59,119 nt of DNA from Granulicella paludicola (GCF_025685545.1 NZ_JAGSYC010000013.1:1-59119); one strand, 5' to 3'; positions 34,362-43,870 are shown, numbered from the stretch's first letter. Program-made: numbers and translations. Notes: generated by a model not told the origin, from the sequence alone.

Positions 34362-36059
34362 TCATGAACTAGGTCTCGATGTTTTAGGGCGCGCCACAGC
34401 CGGCAGGTCAAACCCGAATGTGGCGCCACCACGATCATTGTTGCGAGCCCAAAGAATCCCCTGGTGAGCTTCGATAATGGACCGACTCACTGATAGCCCC
34501 ATTCCCATCCCGTTTGGCTTCGTCGTGAAAAACGAATCGAAGAGCTTCCGCGATTGTTCAGGTTGAAATCCTGCGCCCGAATCTTCTAATGTCAACGAGA
34601 TCCTATCCTCACCCTTGTAAGTGTGAATCGAAATGCTGCGGCGTGATCCTGGGTTGCTAGCGATAGACTCAATCGCATTACGCAACAGATTGAGCACCAC
34701 CTGTTGGATCTGTACCCGATCACCCGCTGTTTGCCCCATTTGCGAACTGAGTTTTCGGTCTACCGTGATCCCCTCTTGCTCGAGATCGAAGCGCGACAAT
34801 TCGAGTACCTCAATGAGAGCTTCGTTGAGATCAAATGCTTCGTGTGTGGGTTCTCGATCACTGTAGAGATCCCGTAGACGACGGACTATCTCTGAGGCGC
34901 GATTTGCATCACGGATTATCCGGCCGATCGCCTGGGTTGCTTCGCTTATAGGCGTTGGCTTTCGGCTCAACTTTCGAATTGAAAGTTCTGCGTTTGCCAT
35001 AATACCCAGAAGCGGTTGGCTGACCTCGTGCGCTATGGCGGCGGCCATTTCTCCCATCGAGGCCGCGCGCGCAACTGCGGCCAGGTCTGCTCTAGCTTGG
35101 GCTAGAGCATCTTCACCCCTGCGCCTGGCTGTGATATCAGCGATCGCCCCGTGATACTCAAAAGTCCCGTCGGCACTGTCCGTTCGGCTAATCTTGACGA
35201 GGACGACTTTCTCGGACCCGTCAGCCATGATGAGCCTGTTCTCATGCTCGTCGGTTGTCGTTATCGGCTTATCTCTAAGTGACATCACCCGAAAGCGACC
35301 ATCTGGGTGGACTCTATCCAAAATCCTTTGAAGAGTCACCGGCGTACCGAGTTCTAAGTCGAGGATTCGATAGAACTCTTCAGAGCATTGGAAGGCCTCT
35401 TGTTGCCTGGACCACGAGAAGCTACCCACGTTTCCGATTCTCTGTGCCGCGCCAAGAGAAGCCTCGCTTCGACGAATCTCGTCCTCCACTAACTTCCGAT
35501 CGTGAATATCAATGTTTGTGCCGTACCAGCTTCGGATTGCTCCCGATTGATCCCTCAATGCGCAGGCTCTCACTAAGAACCAACGGTATTGGCCATCGGA
35601 TCTCCGAAATCTAACTTCAACTTCTGCCGATTGCGCGGTTCCAGTGGACATCAGGTCTTTCCAGCGCTTTAGGCTTGGCGCAATGTCGTCCGGATGAATT
35701 ACGGCTATCCAGCCGGCTCCAAGTGCCGCCTTTGCGTTCATGCCTGTATAGGCTAGCCAATTCTCACTCAAGAAATCGACCATTCCATTGGGTTCGGCTG
35801 ACCAGACCAGGATGGGCATCGAGTTCACGACGCGCATAAGCTGATCTCCGTTGTGCGCGACTCGTTCAGCTCTCAACCTTTGGAGTTGCGCATTTAATTC
35901 CTTATTGTTTTCTCTGAGCGTGGCGTTTTCCAGGCGCAGCTCTGCAGGGTTAAGAGGGCGCGCCTCCTCTCGCGGCCTGTTCTCTTGGGTCAGGTCACAG
36001 GACGTATCGATCCGGTTGTGCTTCTCTTCAACGATCACGGACCTGCCTTCTTTGATCAA
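34362..36059 (-). CDS. Cytoplasmic PAS-domain histidine kinase
   Basis: About 565 residues; the start is uncertain (TTG 36059, or GTG 36038 with an AAGG upstream). Layout: coiled N-terminus, PAS 1 (NSMPILVWSAEPNGMVDFLSENWLAYTGMNA...WKDLMSTG), PAC/PAS 2 (GNVGSFSWSRQQEAFQCSEEFYRIL), then DHp with His in MGEMAAAIAHEVSQPLLGIMANAELS, and HATPase_c with N-, G1- and G2-boxes (QVVLNLLRNAIES, LTLEDSGAGF, NGMGMGLSVSRSIIEAHQG). No membrane segment, so it senses a cytoplasmic or redox cue. It follows its likely partner FixJ-like regulator by 66 nt in one operon. Confidence 0.92.
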   Translation of the reverse strand: MIKEGRSVIVEEKHNRIDTSCDLTQENRPREEARPLNPAELRLENATLRENNKELNAQLQRLRAERVAHNGDQLMRVVNSMPILVWSAEPNGMVDFLSENWLAYTGMNAKAALGAGWIAVIHPDDIAPSLKRWKDLMSTGTAQSAEVEVRFRRSDGQYRWFLVRACALRDQSGAIRSWYGTNIDIHDRKLVEDEIRRSEASLGAAQRIGNVGSFSWSRQQEAFQCSEEFYRILDLELGTPVTLQRILDRVHPDGRFRVMSLRDKPITTTDEHENRLIMADGSEKVVLVKISRTDSADGTFEYHGAIADITARRRGEDALAQARADLAAVARAASMGEMAAAIAHEVSQPLLGIMANAELSIRKLSRKPTPISEATQAIGRIIRDANRASEIVRRLRDLYSDREPTHEAFDLNEALIEVLELSRFDLEQEGITVDRKLSSQMGQTAGDRVQIQQVVLNLLRNAIESIASNPGSRRSISIHTYKGEDRISLTLEDSGAGFQPEQSRKLFDSFFTTKPNGMGMGLSVSRSIIEAHQGILWARNNDRGGATFGFDLPAVARPKTSRPSS

Positions 36060-36125
36060 TACCGGCTCGTTGTACTCAGTTCCTTCCCTTTACCGTTTCG
36101 TTGTTCAACGGTCCTGCCGGTATTC

Positions 36126-36764
36126 CTATACCTCAGTAGCAACGACGGAGTCCCGAAGCACCTCGAGCCTGATCGCCATCTGAATCAGCGCAGCTAACGA
36201 ATCGGCATGAAGCTTGCGCATCACGCTTCCTCGGTGAGCCTTCACTGTTATCTCGCTAATGCCCAATTCAAAACCAACGTTCTTGTTGGCGAATCCAGCG
36301 ACTACCAAAGGGAATACGGCTCTTTCTCGGGGGGTGAGTTGTGCATATCGCCGTCGTAAAACGATCATGTCCTCTTCTGCTGATTGCGATCTTCTTCCCG
36401 TCTCGACCGCCGAGCAAACGGCGTCGATGAGGGTGCGATCTGCGAAAGGCTTCGTCAAGAACTCCACAGCCCCATTTTTCATCGCTTTTACGGACATCGG
36501 TATATCACCGCTTCCAGTGATGAATATGATGGGCACAGATGGACACTCAACTTGTAGCAATTGCTGAAGCTCCAACCCGTCCTGGTCAGGAAGATGGATG
36601 TCGAGAACGACGGAATAGGGACGGCCCCTGCGCACACCAGTTAGCAGTTCCTCTGCAGAATGAAATGTCCCTACGACGAAGCCCTCGTCGGTCAGCACTG
36701 CTTCAAGTGCCTCGCGTACCGAGACATCATCGTCAACTACAAACACGTCTGTCTTTGGTGTCAC
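36126..36764 (-). CDS. FixJ-like response regulator (receiver plus LuxR HTH)
   Basis: 212 residues, GTG start with GGAG 6 nt upstream. Intact receiver: VFVVDDDVSVREAL, YSVVLDIHLPDQDGLEL (phospho-Asp), IIFITGSGDIPMSVKAMKNGAVEFLTKPF. C-terminal GerE domain: LTPRERAVFPLVVAGFANKNVGFELGISEITVKAHRGSVMRKLHADSLAAL. Paired with the downstream PAS kinase. It is a close relative of the regulator at 52329-52973, which has lost the receiver active site. Confidence 0.93.
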   Translation of the reverse strand: MTPKTDVFVVDDDVSVREALEAVLTDEGFVVGTFHSAEELLTGVRRGRPYSVVLDIHLPDQDGLELQQLLQVECPSVPIIFITGSGDIPMSVKAMKNGAVEFLTKPFADRTLIDAVCSAVETGRRSQSAEEDMIVLRRRYAQLTPRERAVFPLVVAGFANKNVGFELGISEITVKAHRGSVMRKLHADSLAALIQMAIRLEVLRDSVVATEV

Positions 36765-37026
36765 AATGCGCTCCGAATCCTCGGCTCGACCGATCTTGAA
36801 TTGGATCAGTGCTTTGCATCTTCATGCAGATCTCTCATGTGGGAGAAGTGACGAATGTTCCGGTTCTCGAGTGGGAGCTGGGACCATTTCTCCCGCATTT
36901 TCGTCCAGAGGAATCGATGAACATCGATTTCTCTGCCTGCAATCATCTTCGATTCCTGTCGCCAGATGCTGCCATTGTTCCTTCATTTTCTGTCATCATC
37001 GGTCCCACGCCGCACCGGGACGTAAG

Positions 37027-37665
37027 TCATCGGCTCATGTGTCTGCGCTTGAGAAACGAGGAGGTCATTGAAACGAGAACGTGCGGTGCCCCGTTGAGCC
37101 AGAGTTGTGGCACTGCCTCCATGTGGACTCTCTGAGCGCAGTGCGGACATCTCGTTTCCGTCGGTTGTTCCCGGATTTCCAGATCAACCCCTCGAAGGCA
37201 GCAAGGGCACGAGACAGGTACAGCTCTGTTGCGGAGAACATCATCCCGTTCTATGGCCATCCAAATAGGAGCTGGCTGTCGTTCGGACAGAAAACCATTA
37301 CCCACTCTTTGCTCAAGTATCTTGATAAGGGACGTTCCTTTGAGGCCGCCTTTGGCATAGAATGCGTCTGCGGCGACTCCCATTGGAACTGTAGCGCCAG
37401 AATAGGAAGCACTTGTAGCGATTACAAAGATCTCGGGAAATCTCCGGCGAACAATAGATAAGAGTTCATAACCGCTCATGCGCGGCATATTCAGGTCGCA
37501 TATCAAAATGTTGGGAAGCGCTTCTTCGATCGCCGCCAAGGCCGCGATTCCATCTGCAGCGCTTCTGGTTTGATAGTCGGAGTCCCGGACCATCATCTCT
37601 ATGGTCAAACGGATGAGCGGCTCGTCGTCCACGACGAGCACCTGGTCTGGGCATTGAGCTGGCAT
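37027..37665 (-). CDS. Receiver domain fused to a C-terminal zinc ribbon
   Basis: 212 residues from ATG 37665 (GGAGGATTCG just upstream; the longer frame to 37752 lacks an SD). The receiver is complete: VLVVDDEPLIRLTIEMMV, PNILICDLNMPRMSGYELLSIV (phospho-Asp), FVIATSAS, and YAKGG as a changed Lys-Pro region. The C-terminus holds AVPVSCPCCLRGVDLEIREQPTETRCPHCAQRVHMEAV, a four-Cys zinc ribbon (CPCC...CPHC), in place of a DNA-binding or enzymatic output. The output may be protein-protein or nucleic-acid contact via the ribbon. A degenerate copy of the shared motif lies about 156 nt upstream. Confidence 0.85.
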   Translation of the reverse strand: MPAQCPDQVLVVDDEPLIRLTIEMMVRDSDYQTRSAADGIAALAAIEEALPNILICDLNMPRMSGYELLSIVRRRFPEIFVIATSASYSGATVPMGVAADAFYAKGGLKGTSLIKILEQRVGNGFLSERQPAPIWMAIERDDVLRNRAVPVSCPCCLRGVDLEIREQPTETRCPHCAQRVHMEAVPQLWLNGAPHVLVSMTSSFLKRRHMSR

Positions 37666-37820
37666 CGAATCCTCCACGGAGACATCGTGTCGAGGGTGCG
37701 GCCGGAGTTTTTCTTCACTGGGCACAGCCGCACTCGAAGGATTCGCAGACAAGCCTCAGAGCCGGATCATCTCTTCGAATCTTCAGACTCCATTAGGCAG
37801 GATCGACATTTGACCGCGCT

Positions 37821-37841
37821 ATTAGACGATGGTATCGGGAC
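37821..37841 (-). promoter_or_regulatory. Shared 21-bp motif, copy 6 (degenerate; upstream of receiver/zinc-ribbon gene)
   Basis: Minus strand reads GTCCC-GATACC-ATCGTCTAAT. The left half is perfect; the right half differs from GACAAT. Confidence 0.5.
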
Positions 37842-37879
37842 TAGGCGAAGTTGCGCTCAGCTGTGGCCACACAGCATGC

Positions 37880-37908
37880 AAAAACCTCGCTGCGTGAGCA
37901 GCGAGGTT
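37880..37908 (-). terminator. Rho-independent terminator of the MFS gene
   Basis: An 11-bp perfect stem AACCTCGCTGC/GCAGCGAGGTT with a 4-base loop, followed on the minus strand by a T-run. It lies just beyond the MFS stop at 37945. Confidence 0.85.
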
Positions 37909-37944
37909 CTTGCACAACTTTGTTTATCAGTGTGAGGCGGTAGA

Positions 37945-39126
37945 TTAGGCGCTTGCCAACTTCTGTGTCGGGTGAACAGCGTTTGAAGCATTAATCTTCC
38001 ACGTCGCCAGTTCAGCGAAAATTAGGGCGACAACGACACCTACCGCTCCTAGATAACCAAGATGATGGGCTCCCACTGAATGAAGTCCCACAGCGCCAAC
38101 GATACCGGCGGTGGTCACTCCCAAGTAGGTGCAGGACGTGTTCAACCCAAGAACAACGGGTGCCGTCTGAGGGGCTACAGCCACCAATCGATGTTGCTGG
38201 GGGGCCAAGATTCCCCAGCTGGTCACGCCATACACAACTAGTGCGGGAATCGTCGTCCAAAGGCTAGCGCCCGTCCAGGATACCGTCAGGAGGAACGCCG
38301 TAAGGATAATCAACATCCCAAAAATCAACTTGCGGCTCCCTATCGTGTCTGCGAGACGACCCGCCACAAGATTACTGATGCTTCCACTTGTCCCCCACAG
38401 AACCAAGAGACCTCCTGTGAGCAATGCATTGTGGCCTATAGCCCGGTCGAATACGACCGTGAAGTAGGTATAGATCATGAAGTGCCCGCTCTGATAGAGC
38501 CATGTGCAAAGGAGAGTCAGAGCAACTCTTGGGTCCGCAACGGGAGCGATTCTTGCCCTGAGAGAGATTTTGGGCGGGAGAGGAACTTCCGCCAGGAGGA
38601 ACGCTACCCCTACCGCCGAGAGAACGGCGAGGGCTGATACGAAGGCCATAGTCCAACGCCAATCTCCTAGACCTCCGATCACAGCTCCAATCGGAGCTCC
38701 CAGTGCGGTTGCAAATGTTAGTCCCGCGATTACGATAGAAAGTGCCTGACCTCGACGTTCGGGAGCGACCATTGATGCAGCCGCCCCTGTCGCCGTGGGA
38801 GCGAACATCGCCGCACCGACGCCGGCAAGAATACGGCTCGCGATAGCGATTGCGAACGTCGGTGCGCCTGCGGTAATCAAATTAGCAACGCCGAAGATCG
38901 CGAGAGCAATCAGGAGCATCCGTTTCCGAGGGACGTGCGCAGCCACGGCGGCAATGATGGGAGCCATCAAGGCATATGTGATTGCGTATGCCGTTGTTAG
39001 CTGACCAGCGACACCAATGTTCACATGGAATGTATGAGAGATTTCTGGCAGAACGCCCGCCACGACAAAACTGTCTGTACCTAAAGCAAACATTCCGAGA
39101 GCCAACACAAGCAATCGCCTATCCAT
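37945..39126 (-). CDS. DHA1-family MFS exporter
   Basis: 393 residues from ATG 39126 (GGAGGGATCAG upstream). 12 membrane segments; RRLLVLALGMFALGTDSFVVAGVLPEISHTFHVNIGVAGQL at the N-terminus and VPRKRMLLIALAIFGVANLITA as motif A-like. This is the layout of the AraJ/YdhP/purine-efflux group of small-molecule exporters. It ends in a strong terminator. It is divergent from the cNMP-binding/TrxB-like gene (272 nt between starts), which may share regulation. Confidence 0.9.
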   Translation of the reverse strand: MDRRLLVLALGMFALGTDSFVVAGVLPEISHTFHVNIGVAGQLTTAYAITYALMAPIIAAVAAHVPRKRMLLIALAIFGVANLITAGAPTFAIAIASRILAGVGAAMFAPTATGAAASMVAPERRGQALSIVIAGLTFATALGAPIGAVIGGLGDWRWTMAFVSALAVLSAVGVAFLLAEVPLPPKISLRARIAPVADPRVALTLLCTWLYQSGHFMIYTYFTVVFDRAIGHNALLTGGLLVLWGTSGSISNLVAGRLADTIGSRKLIFGMLIILTAFLLTVSWTGASLWTTIPALVVYGVTSWGILAPQQHRLVAVAPQTAPVVLGLNTSCTYLGVTTAGIVGAVGLHSVGAHHLGYLGAVGVVVALIFAELATWKINASNAVHPTQKLASA

Positions 39127-39397
39127 CTGATCCCTCCAATTAACGAGCAGGCTTTGGATGTATGGCGCTCCAAGATCAGGCCGACAAAAAGAGGGCAAAT
39201 CGCGCCATTTTGATGGCTGTTCACCAATCCCTTTTGTAGTTCGAGCCAAATCCTTGCCTGGACACCAAGAATTTCGTTGCTTGCGAACCAGCAACGCGAG
39301 TCCAAGGGAAGGTCAACCCACTCTATCGACCGGCAGCAGAATCTCGAGAATCGAGAGCGCTGACGGCGCTGCAAACTCACACTATGGGGGCATATAT

Positions 39398-41104
39398 ATG
39401 AGCGAAGCAAATGGATCGACTAATCCGGAACAAGGACAGAGTGGCGAATATCTGAGCTGGCTTGGCACACAATGGAGAGCCGATCTCGCATACCCGAAAC
39501 TTACCGACGACATGATTGAGAGACTGCATGCCTACGGACAAGAAGAGAGGTTTCCGAGCGGTATTTGCTTATACAGCCATGGTGACCGGAACATTGACCT
39601 CTTTGTTGTGCTTGACGGTGGTATCGACGTTTCGTTGCCTGCAGCTGCCGGTGGGAAAAAAGTTTACAACGAGATTCGGGCCGGTAATTTCGGAGGAGAG
39701 TTTAATCTTCTCAACTCGCAGGGCGCCGTGGTCGAGGCACGGACGGTTTTGCCTAGCCTCCTTCTCCGTATACCTCGACACAATTTGCGCGATTTGATGC
39801 GAGCCGAGGGCGATATCGCCAATCTCATCGTGCAAGCCTGCATTTGGCGGCGCATCAGAATTGTTGAAGCTGCCGTAAGCGGGGCAATAATCACGGGACA
39901 TACCGACGATCCGCAGATGACTCTGCTCAGACGGTTCTTCCTAAGAAATATTTACCCGCATCGCTTTGTTGACCTGACACAAACTGGTTCAGAGTCCGGG
40001 TCGACACGCTACCCGACTGTGACGCTGCCCAATGGGAAGGTGCTGGAAAGGCCGGAAATTTCTGAACTAGCGGACGAACTCGGGATCACCGAACTCCCTG
40101 ACCCGAGAACAATTTTCGATGTGATCGTGGTGGGTGCGGGCCCTGCGGGTTTAGCATCCGCCGTGTACGCCGCTTCAGAAGGTCTATCGACAGTCATCAT
40201 TGAAGGCGTCGCGCCCGGCGGTCAGGCGGGGACAAGCTCCAAGATCGAGAATTATCTTGGGTTCCCCACCGGAATTGGCGGTCAGCAATTGGCTATCCGG
40301 GCTCAGATGCAAGCGCTTAAGTTCGGTGTCAGCTTCGCCATCTCTCGCCCCGTTGTCACAATTGGTCACGAAGACGGTATACACCGAATGGTCCTTGCCG
40401 GTGGCCAGGCCCTCTGCGCCCGGGCCGTTGTTGTCGCGACCGGGGCGCAATACCGAACTCTGAACGTAAAGAACTACCAGCAGTACGAGAATCGCGGACT
40501 CTTCTATGCCGCGACTTCGATGGAGGGAGTTTCTTGCCGTAACCAAGAAGTGATTGTTGTCGGAGGCGGTAATTCAGCGGGACAAGCTTCCTTGTTCCTC
40601 TCTGGCATCGCAAGACGTGTTCATCATATAGTTCGTGGGCCTTCATTGGCAGCCACGATGTCGCAGTATTTGATTTCCCGTATCGAGGGATCTAAACGTA
40701 TCTCCCTGCATACCAACTCAGAAATCACCCGGCTCAGTGGAGCGCCCTCCCTCAGTCATGTGTCATGGCTCAATAAATTGAGTGGCGAGACTACTGAGTG
40801 CGGCATAAGCGCTGTGTTTGTCATGATAGGTGCCGAGCCGAATACTGGCTGGCTGTTCGGCACCGTTCAGTTGGATAGTAAGGGATTTGTCCTGACGGGT
40901 GGTGTGCATGGGTTTGAATCGACGCCGTACGCGACCAGCGCGCCCGGCATCTTCGCGGTCGGCGATGTGCGGGCAAATTCAGTCAAACGTATCGCCTCGG
41001 CAGTGGGGGAAGGCTCGGTCGTCATCTCTGACATCCATCGCTACCTAGCTGCGAGCCGAACTACCTCCGATGCTGAATCAGATGACCGAGCTGGGCTTCG
41101 ATAA
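39398..41104 (+). CDS. Cyclic-nucleotide-binding domain fused to thioredoxin-reductase-like flavoprotein
   Basis: 568 residues from ATG 39398. N-terminal cNMP-like domain (about 55-150): FPSGICLYSHGDRNIDLFVVLDGGIDVS...VYNEIRAGNFGGEFNLL. Then a linker, then FAD and NAD(P) binding: DVIVVGAGPAGLASAVYAASEGLSTVIIE, GGQAGTSSKIENYLGFPTGIGG, ATGAQYRTL, EVIVVGGGNSAGQASLFLSGIARRV and GIFAVGDVRANSVKRIASAVGEGSVV. The redox CxxC of thioredoxin reductase is absent (the region reads MEGVSCRNQEV with one Cys), so it cannot reduce thioredoxin the usual way. Similar fusions occur in actinobacteria and acidobacteria. The role may be a regulated NAD(P)H oxidase or flavin reductase. Confidence 0.87.
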   Translation: MSEANGSTNPEQGQSGEYLSWLGTQWRADLAYPKLTDDMIERLHAYGQEERFPSGICLYSHGDRNIDLFVVLDGGIDVSLPAAAGGKKVYNEIRAGNFGGEFNLLNSQGAVVEARTVLPSLLLRIPRHNLRDLMRAEGDIANLIVQACIWRRIRIVEAAVSGAIITGHTDDPQMTLLRRFFLRNIYPHRFVDLTQTGSESGSTRYPTVTLPNGKVLERPEISELADELGITELPDPRTIFDVIVVGAGPAGLASAVYAASEGLSTVIIEGVAPGGQAGTSSKIENYLGFPTGIGGQQLAIRAQMQALKFGVSFAISRPVVTIGHEDGIHRMVLAGGQALCARAVVVATGAQYRTLNVKNYQQYENRGLFYAATSMEGVSCRNQEVIVVGGGNSAGQASLFLSGIARRVHHIVRGPSLAATMSQYLISRIEGSKRISLHTNSEITRLSGAPSLSHVSWLNKLSGETTECGISAVFVMIGAEPNTGWLFGTVQLDSKGFVLTGGVHGFESTPYATSAPGIFAVGDVRANSVKRIASAVGEGSVVISDIHRYLAASRTTSDAESDDRAGLR

Positions 41105-41160
41105 ACCACAATCCAACAGGGCTGGCTGACTGCCTATACGCGCAAACAATGACGCGCCGA

Positions 41161-41700
41161 TTAGATTTGGGATTCAGAACCTGGGACTCGTACAGAGTCA
41201 GGGAACAACGAGCCACCTAGACCTTCGAGGTGGAGCAGATGTTCCTTTGCGCCCAAACCACCCGCGAAACCAGTCAATTTGCCAGAAGCACCGATGACGC
41301 GGTGGCACGGAACCAAGATAGCGATGGGATTGCGACCATTTGCAGCTCCGACTGCACGCGTGGCGTTTGAGTTACCTAGTTGCGCGGCGAGTTGTCCGTA
41401 CGTTCGTGTCTCCCCAAAAGGAATCGCGAGCAACGACTTCCACACCTCTTTTTGGAAGGAGGTTCCGCGCATGTCCAGAGGTATCGTGAAGAGATTTCTC
41501 TTTCCAGAGAAGTACTGCCGCAGCTGGTCTTCTGCTTGCCGAAGGATTGGGTGTTCCGGATTCTCAATCAGTTCAGGCAAGACGACTCGCCGCGGTCGCT
41601 CTTTCTCCCACAGAACTGCCACCAGTCCCTCTTCACTCGCAACGAGTCTCAAATTGCCAATGGGAGTGGATATCCACTTGTAGGAAAGGCCCTGCTTCAT
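41161..41700 (-). CDS. ogt: Methylated-DNA-protein-cysteine methyltransferase (Ogt type)
   Basis: 179 residues. An N-terminal RNase H-like domain and the DNA-binding core SFQKEVWKSLLAIPFGETRTYGQLAAQLGNSNATRAVGAANGRNPIAILVPCHRVIGASGKLTGFAGG. The acceptor Cys is Cys132 in PCHRV. It removes methyl groups from O6-methylguanine in a suicide reaction. It lies downstream of the TrxB-like gene on the opposite strand; together with AlkA and the ATL protein it makes an alkylation-repair theme. Confidence 0.93.
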   Translation of the reverse strand: MKQGLSYKWISTPIGNLRLVASEEGLVAVLWEKERPRRVVLPELIENPEHPILRQAEDQLRQYFSGKRNLFTIPLDMRGTSFQKEVWKSLLAIPFGETRTYGQLAAQLGNSNATRAVGAANGRNPIAILVPCHRVIGASGKLTGFAGGLGAKEHLLHLEGLGGSLFPDSVRVPGSESQI

Positions 41701-41804
41701 GTTTTGTTTCCCCCGGCATTAGGCCATGTTTCATGATCCCGATCTTTATTAGAGACATCGAACCTACCGGTATGTGCCGAAGCGCGCATTCCGACGTGTC
41801 GGTC

Positions 41805-42020
41805 TCAGCGGCTCTTCTTCAGCATTACCTCGAGACGATCAAGCCCGAGGTACAAGGGATCAAAAGGGCCCTCGGGGATTGAAGCATCTTGAACTTCTTT
41901 TCTCACAACTACAGAGTTCCCGGAAGTTGATTCAATGAAACGGGCTAGTTCGTCGAAGCCAGAACGAACAGAGTCTTCATGAGCAACTGCTGAAGTTGCT
42001 GCAACAATCTTGCTATTCAT
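41805..42020 (-). CDS. Small hypothetical protein
   Basis: 71 residues with SD GGAGAAG before the ATG: MNSKIVAATSAVAHEDSVRSGFDELARFIESTSGNSVVVRKEVQDASIPEGPFDPLYLGLDRLEVMLKKSR. I do not recognise it. It is helical and charged with no membrane segment or cysteine, upstream of ogt on the same strand (104 nt gap), so it may be co-transcribed with it. Confidence 0.5.
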   Translation of the reverse strand: MNSKIVAATSAVAHEDSVRSGFDELARFIESTSGNSVVVRKEVQDASIPEGPFDPLYLGLDRLEVMLKKSR

Positions 42021-42223
42021 GGTCTTCTCCCGGATGAATCGGATTGTGACGCCAGATAGTTGATGTCGGAGTGATCACGCTGGAAGTGTCAATAAACACT
42101 CATTTGCTGCCAAAGGTGGATGTGCATCCAGCTGGGTGGATCTATCGAGAGAACGGTTGAGTTATGCTTCTTCAGCGTGATATCGCTGAATGATTGTCAC
42201 TTTATAAAGACTTGAGTGTTGCT

Positions 42224-43729
42224 ATGCGTCAAGCTCATCAAATCAACGCGAGACACAACCATCTCGTTCTTTTTGCCGCGATTCTCGGCTCAGGAATGGT
42301 GTTCCTTGATGGAACAGTCGTCAATCTTGCGATACCGTCCCTGCAAAGCGCTTTCAGGTCCAACTTCTCTGCGGTGCAGTGGGTGATCGAAGCCTATACG
42401 CTCACACTGGCATCTCTCCTTCTGACTGGTGGCGCTCTTGGAGATCGATACGGACGACGCAGAACGTACGTTTTCGGCGCTGCTCTTTTTGCACTGTCAT
42501 CCATCGCTTGTGGATTATCAGTCAACAGTGTCGAGCTGATAGGGGCTCGGGCAATTCAAGGGGTTGGGGGTGCACTTCTTGTGCCCGGCAGTCTCGCGCT
42601 GATTACATCAGCATATCCCGAGGACGTTCGTGGCCGAGCCATTGGAACTTGGTCTGCTTTCTCGGCGATTACGACAGCAGTGGGACCCGTTGCTGGTGGT
42701 TGGCTCATCCAACATGTGAGTTGGCGCTGGATCTTTTTCTTGAACGCCCCCATCGCGGTTGCTGTTTGGCTTCTCTGCCTCGCCATGGGAGAGAGTCATG
42801 ATGATGCGGGTCCCAGAGCGATGAACTGGCGTGGAGCAGCCCTCACAATCATCAGTATGGGCAGTCTGACGTATGCGCTGATTGAGTGGCCCGTAGATGC
42901 ACGTCACAGGTTGCTCGTGAGCCTGGCGGTCGTGGGAATTGCTGCTTTGGCGGGGTTACTCACCCTTGAGAGGAAGACCGTGGATCCCCTCATTCCCGCG
43001 GAGGTCTTGCATTCACGCAATTTCTCAGGGGCCAACGCCCTCACGTTCCTTGTATATGGTCCCTTGAGTGCAATGTTGTTCTTCATTCCCTTAGATTTGA
43101 TTCAGGCTCAGCACTATTCGGCGATAGTTGCAGGGGCCGCATTCTCTCCATTTGTAGTGATCATGATGATTTTCTCCCGCTCGGCGGGGAAGCTAGTTGA
43201 GCGATACGGAGCGCGCCTGCCGCTGACACTGGGCTCGCTGATTGTGGCCCTTGGTTACATTTTGTTCTCTATGCTCCCACAAGACGGACGCTACTGGACG
43301 TCCTTTTTTCCTGCTGTTCTTGTGACTTCGATAGGGATGACTCTCGTTGTTTCTCCCCTCACCACAACGATCATGAATTCAGCTCCACGGGAGCATGCCG
43401 GCATTGCGTCTGGCATCAACAACGCCGTTTCCAGACTCGCTTCTTTACTCGCTGTGGCTTTCTTCAGCGCTCTGTTGCTCGCTGTTTTTGTTCGCCGTCT
43501 TGATCAGCAGCTAGCGCTCTTGCCTATACCGCCTGGCGAGGCTGCGGAGGTTCTGGCAAGTCGCTTTCAGCTTGCGGCTATCAAGTCAACAGACCCTCTC
43601 GTACAGCGGGCAGTTCTTGCCTCGTTTATCCACGCCTACAAGCTCGTGCTTTGGTGGATGGCGGCTTCGTTGGCCGGGGCAGCAGTCATTGGATATCTTT
43701 TTATCGATGGGCAGGAGCGGGAGGCCTAA
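42224..43729 (+). CDS. DHA2-family MFS multidrug exporter
   Basis: 501 residues from ATG 42224 (the TTG at 42194 adds 10 residues). 14 membrane segments: HLVLFAAILGSGMVFLDGTVVNLAIPSLQ (DHA2 motif D1), LTGGALGDRYGRRRTYVFGAALFAL (motif A), GGALLVPGSLALITSAYPEDVRGRAIGTWSAFSAITTAVGPVAGGWLIQHVSWRWIFFLNAPI (motif C). An inner-membrane drug/proton antiporter, a second DHA2 type distinct in sequence from the one at 14728-16296. Monocistronic. Confidence 0.93.
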   Translation: MRQAHQINARHNHLVLFAAILGSGMVFLDGTVVNLAIPSLQSAFRSNFSAVQWVIEAYTLTLASLLLTGGALGDRYGRRRTYVFGAALFALSSIACGLSVNSVELIGARAIQGVGGALLVPGSLALITSAYPEDVRGRAIGTWSAFSAITTAVGPVAGGWLIQHVSWRWIFFLNAPIAVAVWLLCLAMGESHDDAGPRAMNWRGAALTIISMGSLTYALIEWPVDARHRLLVSLAVVGIAALAGLLTLERKTVDPLIPAEVLHSRNFSGANALTFLVYGPLSAMLFFIPLDLIQAQHYSAIVAGAAFSPFVVIMMIFSRSAGKLVERYGARLPLTLGSLIVALGYILFSMLPQDGRYWTSFFPAVLVTSIGMTLVVSPLTTTIMNSAPREHAGIASGINNAVSRLASLLAVAFFSALLLAVFVRRLDQQLALLPIPPGEAAEVLASRFQLAAIKSTDPLVQRAVLASFIHAYKLVLWWMAASLAGAAVIGYLFIDGQEREA

Positions 43730-43837
43730 TCAAGACCTCGACGAACATCGCATGATGATTTGTTAAAAGACCCGTCTCGGAGTCGGCGGCTCTCACCATT
43801 AGTCTTTTCCGATTTCATTGCCCCCTCCCAGTGCTGT

Positions 43838-43870
43838 CCGTCTCGGCTTCTCGGAGAGATGCCGAGACGG
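43838..43870. terminator. 10-bp inverted repeat between MFS and thioredoxin genes
   Basis: CCGTCTCGGC and GCCGAGACGG flank 13 bases. A third CCGTCTCGG occurs at 43771. It lies between convergent stops (43729 and 43908), so it may work as a bidirectional terminator, though no T-tract follows. Confidence 0.45.
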
